Below, in pieces: positions 36,080 to 47,900 of a DNA stretch of 64,000 nt. This DNA comes from Gossypium raimondii. Lineage: Eukaryota; Streptophyta; Magnoliopsida; Malvales; Malvaceae. Position numbers and translations under genes: made by a program. Positions within the stretch are counted from its first letter, which is position 1. Each line of letters opens with the position of its first letter. The stretch covers positions 5,580,001 to 5,644,000 of the forward strand of contig NC_068569.1 in the NCBI RefSeq assembly GCF_025698545.1, given 5' to 3'. The notes under the pieces were generated by a model that saw only the letters and a list, made by a program, of their open reading frames with translations, was not told the DNA's origin and did not search any database.

Positions 36080-36540
36080 AATGTAGGTTATTATATATTT
36101 AGTTTATCGTATTTGGTTTACATTTAGGGTATTAGGGTTCATTAATATATAATGCTTATTATTTTTGGATTACAGTTTAGGGTTTACGATGTATATATAG
36201 TGTTTTTGGTTTAGGGTTTGAGAGTTTGGTGATTAAGGTTCAGTGATTATTATAAGTTAAAAAGTTTATCGTATATAGTTTAGGGTTTTAAGGTTAATCA
36301 TTATATAATGTTTAATATTTTGTGAATATTAGAGTTTTGAGTTTAGGGTTTATGATGTAGGTTTTGGTTTTTTAGTTTAAGAGTTTGGGGTTTAAGATTT
36401 AGGGTTTGGGATTTAGGCCGCTGTAGTCATGTTAAGAGGTTAATTAGTGTTTTAGGGGTTGATGCTTGTGGTTAACGGTTTGCAGTTTATAATTTAATGT
36501 TTACAATGCATGGTTTTGGGGTTTGGGCGATTTAAGGTTT
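36080..36540. repeat. Degenerate telomere-like TTTAGGG tract
   Basis: Many copies of TTAGGGTTT, GTTTAGGGTTT, TTTGGTTTAGGG and TTTAAGGTT-like words on the plus strand resemble the plant telomere repeat TTTAGGG. They are irregular and interrupted by AT-rich text. The tract lies wholly within the CACTA element. Confidence 0.6.
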
Positions 36541-38487
36541 AATGACTTTTTTGGTACCAATTTCAAAAAAATGACAAATACGTATTATTTTTTTAATTAT
36601 TATTATGATATACTAGAGTTCAGAGTGACACAAATGATTAGTTTACTAATTAATGACGAATGACATATTTATATGTTATATATGATGAAACAAATTATTT
36701 AAATATTGTGTTATTTACATATATATATTAATCATTTATATATTCACTTAAAAATAGAGTATATATAATTTTAAAATTATAATACATTATTTGAATAATA
36801 TAAATAATTAATAATTTTGAATATTGATAATATTTAAATTATACACACTCTAAAAGCAAACAAACAAATAGCGGCGTTTGTGAAAAAACGCCGCTAAAAT
36901 AGCATGATATTTAGCGCGTTTTTTTTGTTGCGCCGCAAAAGTTAGCGGCGTTGTCAATAGCGGCATATTTTGCGGCGCTTTAGTGGCGCTAAAAAGCGCC
37001 GCTAAAGGCCTAAAAAATGCCGCTAAAAACTTGTTTTGGTGTAGTGATAGTAGTGAAATTGTAGCAAAATAGTGAGAAAACAACAATAAAATAACAATTT
37101 TTTTTGTCCATTTGCTAATCCAGGTCGGGCCCTAGCCATAAAAGTTTTATCCAAGGCCTGACTCACTTTTTAAACAAATCTTATTTTTTGCCCAAGCTCA
37201 TTTTTCGGGCCTATATTATTGCTCAAATCCTCCCACTTTTCGGGCAGGGCTTCGGGTGGGGTAGGTGACCCAACCCATAGGTAAGTCTAATCACATATAT
37301 AACAACAGTAATTACATGTTATTATTTACTATCATAAAATATTAGCCCAAAATAAAAGTGATTTAATTTGGTTAATGTTTATCGGGCTTTGGTTATTAAA
37401 TAATGTGTGGGCCAAATATATGTAGATACTCTAGTAACTATTTATAATTGATAATGGGCGGATTAAAAATTAGGGTTAATACATAAAAGTTATATATTAG
37501 GATTATGGTTCCTAAATTACACATACAACTTTTCTAATATCTTTTGTTTCAAAAAAAACTTTTCTAATATCCCATATTTATAAATGAGAGAGCTACTTTC
37601 TCGAATTATTTGTGTGATAATTTAAAAGATCAAAATTATAGAATTGAAGATTTCAAGAAACCAATGGATTTAGGTACGCTTTAGCATTTAGTTTTATTAT
37701 CGATGATTTTACATGACGATCATAATTTGTTAAGTTTTGTATAAGAAAATTATGGTTCAAATACATTTTTTGCTTATTCGCTTTCGTTTTATTTTAATGT
37801 TTAGAATAAATTTTCCTAAAATTTTCTTTTTTTTTTAAGAAATAAACTGACTTAAGTAAATTTAAAACAAAAGAATTAACTAAAGCCACGCCAAAATAAA
37901 ATTTTAGTCTCATGACATTATTACCAAGTTAACCAACCTTCGATGATCCTCCAGCAGGCAAATCATAAAAGTCAAGAAGAAGTGATGGGCCTGATCTTCC
38001 GATATCGATATCTGATATCCATAAGCTAGCTCTTGGTTAAGAAAATCCTGCTATAAAGAGGGAGTTGGCAGAGGTAGAATCGGCATCTGTCTCGCCTGCT
38101 GATAGGGTTACCGATGGATTTCATAATTTCATTGGCAATCGAGACATTAAACTATTGAAACCCAAAATTTGCAGTTGAAATTGTTGATTTTGTGTTGGGA
38201 GGATGCCTGCCCAACAACATAACGAATGAAAATGAATATGAGTAGGTTTAGTACAAACAAATAAGGAAAAGGAATGAAAGAAAAAAAAAAGGAAAAAAAA
38301 TGATAGGACCTATCGTTTTAAATAAAATATTTCAAAAATCCATGTTGTCGTGCCATTTATGCTTTAATGGCATAATGAAAAATAATAAATTCAGATAATT
38401 TGAAGATTAAATTGAAAATTTTTATAATTTGATGACTAAAATAGAAATAGTAAAAAGATTAATGACTGTTATTAGATTAACTTAGGA

Positions 38488-38615
38488 TGAGTTTGGATGA
38501 GCGATTGGGTGCGGTGCGTTTAGCTTACTTTTTGTCTCATGCTACAGTATCTAATCTCACCGCCATCACGGTTTTTACACTAACAGCAAGTAAACGCACC
38601 ACCCATCCAAACTCA
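38488..38615. mobile_element. Short foldback element (MITE-like)
   Basis: The left end TGAGTTTGGATGAGCG and the right end (reverse complement TGAGTTTGGATGGGTG) are inverted copies. Both are followed by a GGTGCGTTTA motif, so the 128-bp sequence folds into a near-complete hairpin. Target duplications were not fixed. Short hairpins of this kind are common in plant intergenic DNA. Confidence 0.6.
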
Positions 38616-40426
38616 CCATTAACAAAGTAAAAAGATACAACTGAAAAATTCAATTCGACTTCAGTTTGACCCAATTACCGTAAGCATGGATCAAGGAGCT
38701 GCTGGATCAGGAAAACTCGTTAGACAGATGTGACCGGTAATAAACGGTCCCTAACAGTCACAGACAAAGGTTGTCAGACACAACCTCATTCCGATAAAAT
38801 CCATTGACATAAGGGGATAAAAGTACAGAGCATCACTTGACCGGTTACCGCTTTCTTCGGTAAAACATCAGTACAAAATCTCCCGCCCTTTCCCTTCCTA
38901 CATTCCAGGCACGTGACCAACAAAAATAAGTCAGCTTTTGGATGCAGAGATGTTTGTGAGTTGGTCAGATCCGATTTTTAAAAAATTTAAATTTGGATTC
39001 GGCGTTTAATTATAAGACTGTACAAATATTAAAATATAAAAAAATATTTATATATTTAACAGTGAATTGAGTAAGCCGGCCTGAATTTTAAAAAAAAAAA
39101 ACTAAAACTAAAATATGGGACAAACAAGTCGCCTAGCTTACGAATGTTTCTATTTGGATCTTATACGAAGTTAAATTATGTGAACTTTATTTTCGGTTAG
39201 TTGAAGTCACCGTGAATGATATTTCATTGAACCCCAAAAAATCACTATGAATAATAGGATGCAATTGGAATAGGAGGAAACTCACGAAGCTGAGATCAAC
39301 AGCACTTGGAGTCGTAACATTTGAAAAACAAGGGGATTAGTTGGCCTTTTCGTTGAACAAATATTCAATTACAGCTGTGTGGAATAAACTTAGACCCAGG
39401 ACTGATGAAGTGCAGTAGCATCGAGTATTTTGGTCCAAATTCCATACATTTAATAGGTAGCAATTTGAAAATGAAAGGTGTATTTTTTTAGATTGCATAA
39501 CCTTAGAGATATCCAGATGACTTATTGCAGTCTAGTTCTTAGTTAAAACTGGAAGGTGAATTCTATTATTTCACTCCATTGTAAGCATGAGTACTTTGTA
39601 ATGTTGCAGCAGCTAGCCTGGTTGTTTGGATAATATAATGAAATTTTCTAAAAAAAAGAAGAAGCTATTTCAATAGATGAACGGATTTATAAAAAATTCA
39701 AATCATCATCTGATTTAATTTAACCCTTAAACACTTTTAATAATAATTTATGATTTTTTATTCAAACATTGTTAAAATTTTGAGGGAGATGAAAAATTAA
39801 TTTTGAAAAATTTTCATTAGACTTTAGAGGAAATTATAAATTTTTTTACAATAATGGGATAAAATCTTCATTTACGTATAGGCATTATTATATTACTGTA
39901 GAGAAAAACTATAATTAACATTAATTTGAGAATAATTCATGACATGTATATTTTTAAATTAACATTGTTTTCATATTTTTACCTGTTTTACATTTCATTA
40001 GTTTTTTTTTTATATTTTAGTGCTGTATAATTATGGATATAATATTTAAAGTTCTTAATCTCATTGGGTGGACTCAATTAATAACAACGTATTGCTAATT
40101 TATTTTCTGCTCGATTGTCATAAATTAGGTATGCTATAATAAAATCATAATGATAAAAATAAATGCATTTTATTTGTTGAGCTACCTAAAGAAAATGAAA
40201 ATGAGTCTATTATCGTCTTATTAAAAATCAAAACTTCAACTCAAGTTCTCAAATAAATGTTTATTTGAAATATATTTAAATATGATTTCTAATTATTTTA
40301 AATAAATTTATTTTGAAATTAAAATTTTACTCATGTCGTGATTCTTTTATTAGTTTGAAACATATTCACATCCTATTATTCACATACTAGATTTAATAAT
40401 CATTATTTAAAATATTTAAGCGTGTA

Positions 40427-41290
40427 AAAAGCCCTCAAACTTTTTGAAAAAAGTAATTAATCTCTTCTCTTTTTTTGCACTCAATTGAGCACTTGAACTT
40501 TCAAAATGCATAAAAAAGATCCTCAAAATTTTTCAAAAAAGCATTTAAGCCCTGCTCTTGTTAAAAATTAGAAAAAAATTATAAAAATAAAAATAATAAG
40601 TTTTAGAAAATTATTAAATTTTAATAAAAATATAAAATTAAAATTTATTAAAAATTAGATTTTTTATAAAAACCGTAAAAAATAAAAATATAAAATTTTA
40701 TAAAAATCATAAAAATTAATGACCCTTAGTTTTTTCAATTAAAGTCATCACGTTATCGCCTACACATGATATGTGGCAAAAATAAAAAATAAAAAATAAA
40801 TTAAAGTTATAAAAAATTATAAAATGCTTCTTTTGATATGATTTTTTATAATCTTTTACAAAATTTATTTTTCTTTATATTTTGCATAATTTTCTTACGA
40901 CTTTATAAAATTTTATATTTCTATATATTTTATAATTTTTAATAATATTTTACTTAATTTTATAAAATTTTATAATTTTTATATATATTTTTTACGATTT
41001 ATATATATTTTTATATTTTTATATTTTTAAAATTTGAATTTTATTAAAATTTATAGTTTTTATTGATTTTAATTTTTTATAATTTTAATAAAAGCGGGGT
41101 TTAATTACTTTTATTTGAAAAAGTTTGAGTCTTTTATGCATTTTGAAAGTTCAAGTACCCAATTAAGTGAAAAAAATAGGATTTAATTATTTTTTTGAAA
41201 AGATTTAAGAGACTTTTTTATGAATTTTGAAAGTTTAAGTACCTAAATAAATGTAAAAAAGACTTAAAACTTTTTAAAAAATATGAGAAC
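40427..41290. mobile_element. AT-rich foldback element with long inverted arms
   Basis: The left arm contains CACTTGAACTTTCAAAATGC at about 40490-40509 and then TTTCAAAAAAGCATTTAAGC. The right arm carries the inverse, with GCATTTTGAAAGTTCAAGTA at about 41138-41157. A second, weaker copy of the right-arm motif follows near 41222 (TGAATTTTGAAAGTTTAAGT). Between the arms is very AT-rich text with TTTTATAAAA words. The structure suggests a non-autonomous inverted-repeat element, perhaps of Mutator type; its exact borders are not set. Confidence 0.5.
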
Positions 41291-41998
41291 ATTTTGTATC
41301 CTTAAGCCTTTAAAATTTATTAAAAATATTAAATTTTATACTAAATAATATTTTTATTTAATTTTTACAATTTAGTTGAAAATTGCGATATTGTATCAAT
41401 GGAATTAATCACACTTAAATGTTAAATGTAACAAAAACAATACAAAATATATAGTCTAAAACCGAGTGTAGATAACCGTAGCCCTTCACTATTTTATCTC
41501 TCCAACCAGTGAAGTAAGTGGAAAGCAAACCTTCTCTCAGATTTCCATATTACCACGACAACCACTATTGCTTTCTATCTAATCCAAAATAAATAAAATT
41601 TAAAATATTTTGTTATATACTTATAAACTATTAAATTTAAAAAAAATTAAGAGAAAAATAAAGAAATAATAGAGATGAAAGGAATTATTTAGGTGAATAA
41701 ATAATTTTTAAATTTATGGAGTGTGGTAGTTCTTCTGGTTGGTGATTGATTGTTCTTTATTGTTCCATTAATCTTTTTTATTTTCTTTTTGAAAAGGGAA
41801 AAACCCTAAGCCTAAAGGTTGGTTTATTATTTGCCCTAAGCTTTTGGATCTTGCCTCGATTCGAGTTAACTTCTCGATCTATTGTGTTGACTCAATGTCC
41901 AACATCGAGTGAATCGCTCAGAAGTTGAAATGCGGAGGAATTTTTTTTGGGTACTTTGTTTTTTGGTTGATTGCATCTTTCAATGTTAATCTGCGAAA

Positions 41999-44900
41999 AT
42001 GTCGGCTTCGTTAGCGGCATTCGAGCGGCCCAGAGGGGGAGCCTCAAACACGGTAACATATTTTCTACTCTTTTTTCTTTTATTTTTTAGTTTATTTTTT
42101 AGTTTTTGTTTCTGCGAAAATGGAATGTGAATAAAAAGGAAGTTTTGGGGATCTATTGTTTTGTGCTTAATTTTTTTTTTTGGATTGATAATGATGTTAT
42201 AGATAATGAACTTTTGATTAAGGGTTTACATTACTATTTTTGGTAGAAGTTATTTTATTTTTTTTTCAGATTTTTAAATTGAACTTCAGTTCAGCTTGTT
42301 TTTAGTAGTATTATTATCATTCAATTTGAAAGAAGGAAACGCGTTTAAGAGAATTGCTGTAGCCAGAATTTTGAAAACTTGAAATACATAGGTTAATAAC
42401 GTTGTTCTGATCATATGAGGGGTCACTGGAAGCATTTAGAATTTTACTAGAGATTTTAATTGTGAAATTTCTATGTAAATAGCTAAACTAAAATTTGTGT
42501 TTTCCTTGTTTCAATATATAACTTTTTTTAAGCTTATGAATTTTGTACCCTTACAAAAATTATATCGGCATGCATGACCCAAATCCTTTCTTCCCATCGC
42601 CTTAATTGGGCTTGGACGATCATGCAACATCACTTTCTAGTTGTGTTACAAAGCGAATTTGTCATACTATTGAGTATATATTTAGCGACTTAAAAAGCAT
42701 GGCGTAAAATTAAATGAAATCAAGATGGGTAGATCACATGAGATAAGGAAAAAAAATTGTGGAGGAAGATAGGAAATTTGGCAAATATATGTTTTTGAAA
42801 TATATGAATTTGCACTTCATTCCATTTCCATTGCTACATTTCTTTTGAGAGCTGTAAAGTGTAATATCTTCTTCCACTGTGTCTTAGAGATATCAGTGTT
42901 TTACGGATGTTGAATGCCTCAAATTATTGTCCACAATGTAATATATTATCCAGGCTGCTTGGTATGACATTTAATTGATTTCCTTTCTATAGTCACATCT
43001 TAATATCAGCTGGTAAATCCATGTGTTGGCACAACTGTAAGGTAGTTCGTAATTCTTGAGAAGAACAACCTAGTCCATTAGCAATAATCATTGTCTAATC
43101 AATTCAATTCGTAGTTTCTCATTTTTGAGAAAAAACAACAGAGTCTATTATGTAAATACTCATTGTTTCAATCACCAATTGATTGATTAGCATAGGATTA
43201 GCTGATAGCGTAACATTAAAATTTTGAGTTTTAGTCTTACCTCCAATGGTGCACGTGTTGTATCTGCTCCCTTGAATTGATTAAAAGCTCTTTCTGCAAG
43301 AGTATAATTAGTTTTATGCTAGACATTTGGTTTTTGTTTTTGGTGATTGACATGTGAAGTTTCACAGGTTTTCAAGAGTGGCCCTCTTTTCATATCCTCA
43401 AAAGGTTTGTAAAGTTTTTCATCGCTGTCTCCTTCACCGTCCTTAAATTCTTTTCATGATTATAACTTGCATCAAAAGTTTACCATATGTCCATATCTTA
43501 TACATGTATAAGTAATAGTTATATCTATTTATTTTAATTATTGAAGGAATAATTGTCTTTATTTATAAAGATAAGGAAAAGAAAGTTGTTTATTTGGGAC
43601 GCTTTAGTGGTAGTATCAGTATTAATTTTGCACAATGCGTTCTTGAAGTGAAGAATCTTGTTTTTACTCCATTATCTTTGAATCTCGGAGGACATCCATC
43701 TTTCATATTAATATTTGTTAAAATTGAGATCTGCATTAATTTTTTCCGATACACTTTTAACCGCCTATTCTGATGTCTGGTTCCTGCTTTTATGATTATG
43801 TTTATTCTTTGATTCAGATATCAAAATAGTTTGTCTAAAATTATTTTATAAGTTTGTGTTGAACTTCTGCAGGGATCGGTTGGAAGTCTTGGAAGAAGAG
43901 ATGGTTTATCCTTACACGCACTTCCCTGGTGTTCTTCAAAAGTGATCCTGTTAGTGCTTACCACTGTTTCCATAATTTTAGTAAATTATAATATGGCTTA
44001 TAATTTCCCTAATTTTTGTTCTACTGATTTTTAATTTCTACATACTGCCAATACATGCTAGTATTAAGGATCTGTCGTCTGATCATTAAGTTCATAGTTG
44101 TGTGATGTTTATTGGTGCTGTATCATATTCAATATTTTAGTTGTTCCTTTCCCTCACTTTTTATGCATATGCACACATCATGTCTTTTCAATGTTTCACC
44201 TGTTGGAATGGTTTAATAGCATATTTTAAATCGTTCAGGATTTTGTACATGTAATACGGAGATTAGGACATGATTGATTGTATGTAACACTGTGCGATAC
44301 AGTTATTTTAGATTTTCTCACTTCTTGATGTGCTATGCTATATAAGAGAGAAGGACAATCATATCATTGCCTTCTAATGTTTCGAATGTTCATTAAAAGT
44401 TTGCTTTCATGAGTTAATTGAAACAAATGCTTATTGCTTTAATTTTCTTGCAGAGTGCCCTACCACAAAGAGGTGGTGAAGTTAATTTGACTTTGGGGGG
44501 TATTGACTTGAACAATTCTGGAAGGTGTGGATAACCATTGTATATTTTCTATTATGGTTTGTCACAAATGTCTTGCTTATAGTTCCTCTTGTTTGCAGTG
44601 TTGTTGTTAGAGAAGATAAAAAGTTGCTGACTGTGTTGTTTCCTGATGGGCGTGATGGACGGGCTTTCACTCTTAAGGTGTATCATGTGTAATTGACTAT
44701 TGTTTCGGCTATTATTTTAGGTATTTGTTTCTCTGGACATATTTGAATTCAAGATGCTAATACCTTGTTACTTGCTAAATTCAGGCAGAGACATCAGAGG
44801 ATTTGTATGAGTGGAAGACAGCTCTAGAACATGCCCTCACACAAGCACCAAGTGCTGCACTTGTCATGGGACACAATGGGATTTTCCGAAGTGACACAAC

Positions 44901-47900
44901 TGATACAATTGAAGGGTCATTCCATCAATGTTTGTTCCCCGTAGTTTCTTCTTAAATTTATTTGATGTTCATCATTCCTTTTTGACCTATTCTTCTGCAT
45001 TTCTTTTACTTATTTTTGTTAGATTTTTGCATTCTTCTTAGGGAGAGACAAACGCACTGCTAAATCGTTGGTTGTTGGAAGACCAATTTTGCTTGCGCTT
45101 GAAGATATTGATGGGAGCCCATCATTCCTAGAGAAAGCTCTGCGATTTCTTGAGAAGTTTGGTAAATGATGATTTTAAATTAATTATTATTTATGTTACT
45201 TGAGCTGGTTTTTCCACTGATGGAAAGTGAAGTTTTTCTCATGTACAGTTGTCTAGAAAACTGTATTCTTAATCTTTGGAATTGGTTTTGTTAAGCATCC
45301 AGAGGTTATATTCTTGTGATCTTAACATTAGGGAAGCTGCCTGACCATCCATTTTGTTAGCGCTTAGGACTACAAGCTTTATGTAGTAAAACTGTATGCT
45401 TCTGTAAGTATCTGTGTTATTTATGTTTTCTCTTTGCATGCTATTAGATTTCAAATAGTCTGAAAGAAGTGGTTGTGTGGCTTTGGGCTGTCACCCATGC
45501 ATGCACAAATAATCAGATTGCAATTCCTGTAAAATCAGTGTTGCTTTAAGCGAAATTACTTAGGAGTAAAATGAAACTGGCAATATAAATCCTTTTTACT
45601 CCTTTTTCTTTTCCCACTTGGCTGCTGATTTTTTATTGTGTAACATGGGGTCCTAGGCCTCCCCGTGCGTAGAAAATTAAGATCCTTTAGCAGTTTGCTT
45701 TTTCAGTTGTAATGCGAAATTTTGATGAACTTAGGGGAAAGTTTTGCACAAACATCCTTTTGATAATATATTATTTTTTACCTCATTCTATGTTAGATTT
45801 TCTGAGCTGTCATCTTGGAAGAACAAACTGGGAAATTTCCGAAAAAAGTTGCATTTTTTTCCTTCAAGTTAGAGTAGTCAGGATTTGTATTTAAACTTCA
45901 TGAGCTGGTTGAGCTTGTTAAACTTAGTACTAGCGGAAGAACAAACTGGGAAATTTCTTGCTTCTTTATTACTATTTTCTTTTCACTTATAATATTGTTT
46001 CTGCAACAGGAACTAAAGTTGAGGGAATTCTGCGTCAGTCTGCAGATGTTGAGGAGGTTGATCGCAGAGTTCAAGAATATGAACAGGGTATCTCTTCATT
46101 TCAAATTGATTGTTGTTTTAGCATATCTGCATAGTTGTATATCTGGGTCTCAATTATTCAATTGCCTTCTTACATGTCATCTTTTCATAACATAGGCAAG
46201 ACTGAATTTGGTTCTGATGAGGATGCTCATGTTGTGGGAGACTGTGTAAAGGTAGCATTGTCAGTCATTATATCATTTATTATCCGATTCATGTTCATAT
46301 TCCTTAGTCATGAAAGTTGTTTGATCCACAGCATGTTCTAAGGGAGCTACCCTCATCCCCAGTTCCTGCATCCTGCTGTACTGCATTGTTGGAGGCTTAC
46401 AGTATGTTGAACCCTTTGCTTTCTTATTTCCACGTTTTCTCTGAATGTGTGCTTTTTTTAAAACAAATTCTATAATACCTCCTTAAGATGTGTGTATTCT
46501 TGGGGAAAAATTTGGTGCATTATATGTATAGTTAAAGCAAAAAGTACAATCTTGGCTTATGAAGTTATGATGCTTCATGTGCTCGCTTTACCCTGTACCT
46601 GCTATACTGTATAAATATATCATATTCATTATATTAAGCATAAAGTTCTGTCCCCATAGCATTAGTTAACTGTCAAAAGCATAAAGTTCTGTCCCCATAG
46701 TACTTTGATTCTTTTTGTTTCTTCATAATTGTATTAGAGGAAACATCTCTGTAATAGTTAATACTGTTGCTTTCTGTTTTCATTGGATAAGAAATTGATC
46801 GGAAGGAAGCTCGGATAAGTGCAATGTGCTCTGCGATATTTGAGACATTTCCTGAACCAAACCGTCGCCTGTTACAAAGGTACATCTCCCTGTCACTTTC
46901 TAACATTACATGTTTTACTTTTTCCCACATATTTGCTTCTGTTGAGCTTTATGGTGTTCCTGTGATTAAAAGTTCTTATGATTGAGTTTTTAATTTTTTG
47001 AAAACTATGCATTTTATAAAATAAATATTTGTTTTTGTTATTTATTTATTTGATAATGTGAACACTACATGAATGGTAGACATCTTGTTGACATGAGACA
47101 TGAATGCAGAAAAGATTATTTTCCTGATCTCACTTTCTTTGATAAGAAAGTATGGCATTTTCGGGGGCAGTGGATTGATTGAAGTGATTTTCAGTTTCCC
47201 CAACATTTTAGTAATATATTTATATTTCTGAAGTTGTTAACTTGATATGCATCATTTTGTAGGATTCTGAAGATGATGCATACAATCTCATCCCATTCTA
47301 ATGAGAATCGAATGACTCCATCTGCTGTAGCTGCTTGCATGGCCCCCTTGCTTTTACGCCCTTTATTAGCTGGTGAATGTGAGTTGGAGGATGACTTTGA
47401 TGCTACTGGTGATAATTCTGCGCAGCTTCTTGCTGCTGCAAATGCTGCTAATAATGCTCAAGCCATCATTGCAACCCTTTTGGAGGAGTATGAGAATATT
47501 TTTGATGTAAGATGCTACCAGCTTCATTGTTGTTTAATATGGGATATCAATCTAAATGCTTTATGATTTCTTATGCTGAGTGTATTTTTTTTTTAATTGC
47601 TAAAATTGCTTTAGAATCTTTCATACCCAAGTCCGTATTCAAATAATATATCGTGAAAATGAAATTATTTATACTTGGAATTATATCATAAACATTTATA
47701 GCCGTTTACCTCTTATTTGAATGAGTTTAGTAATAGTAACAAGCTAGTACAACCGCAGTAAATGCGATGGCAGTGTTATTTCATGAACTATTATTTGATC
47801 CTTGTTTCTTATGATTGCTAAGATTTCTTTCTCATAATTATAGTTTTAAATATTGTTAAGCTTTGCAATAAACCTGTACACTAGAGCTCCTTTCATATGG

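Larger units (their letters stand above)
34938..37046. mobile_element. Non-autonomous CACTA (En/Spm) transposon
   Basis: Both ends carry the CACTA signature: the left begins CACTACACCAAAACAGG and the right, read inversely, CACTACACCAAAACAAG, each followed within a few bases by TTTTAGCGGC. A 3-bp target duplication, ATA, flanks it at 34935-34937 and 37047-37049, as CACTA elements make. The 2109-bp interior has no transposase frame. It contains many GCGGCG/CGCCGC sub-terminal repeats, a tandem palindromic array (35089-36068), a telomere-like tract (36080-36540) and an AT-rich stretch. It is inserted in an older inverted-repeat element, so it is the younger of the two. Confidence 0.92.
34601..37289. 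mobile_element. Older terminal-inverted-repeat element, split by a CACTA insertion
   Basis: The left end, TAGACTTGTCAATGGGTTGG, pairs with the right end, whose reverse complement is TAGACTTACCTATGGGTTGG; 17 of 20 bases agree. Just inside both ends are GGGCC/GGCCC-rich stretches (34615-34720 and 37120-37270) that are also roughly complementary. Without the inner CACTA element it would be about 0.58 kb. Flanks ATCGCA and ATCACA could be a worn target duplication. The TA-starting terminus and length suggest a non-autonomous hAT-like element, but the superfamily is not certain. Confidence 0.6.
37290..41740. other. AT-rich intergenic region with foldback elements
   Basis: No gene was recognised over about 4.4 kb. 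Two foldback-type elements are listed separately (38488-38615 and 40427-41290). The stretch 39240-39650 has near-average composition and might be a relic, but no frame or domain could be supported. The last few hundred bases should hold the promoter of the RhoGAP gene. Confidence 0.45.

Noticed and set aside
36080-36540. Chromosome end or fused telomere
   Set aside because: The TTTAGGG words are degenerate, short and enclosed in a transposon with genes on both sides.
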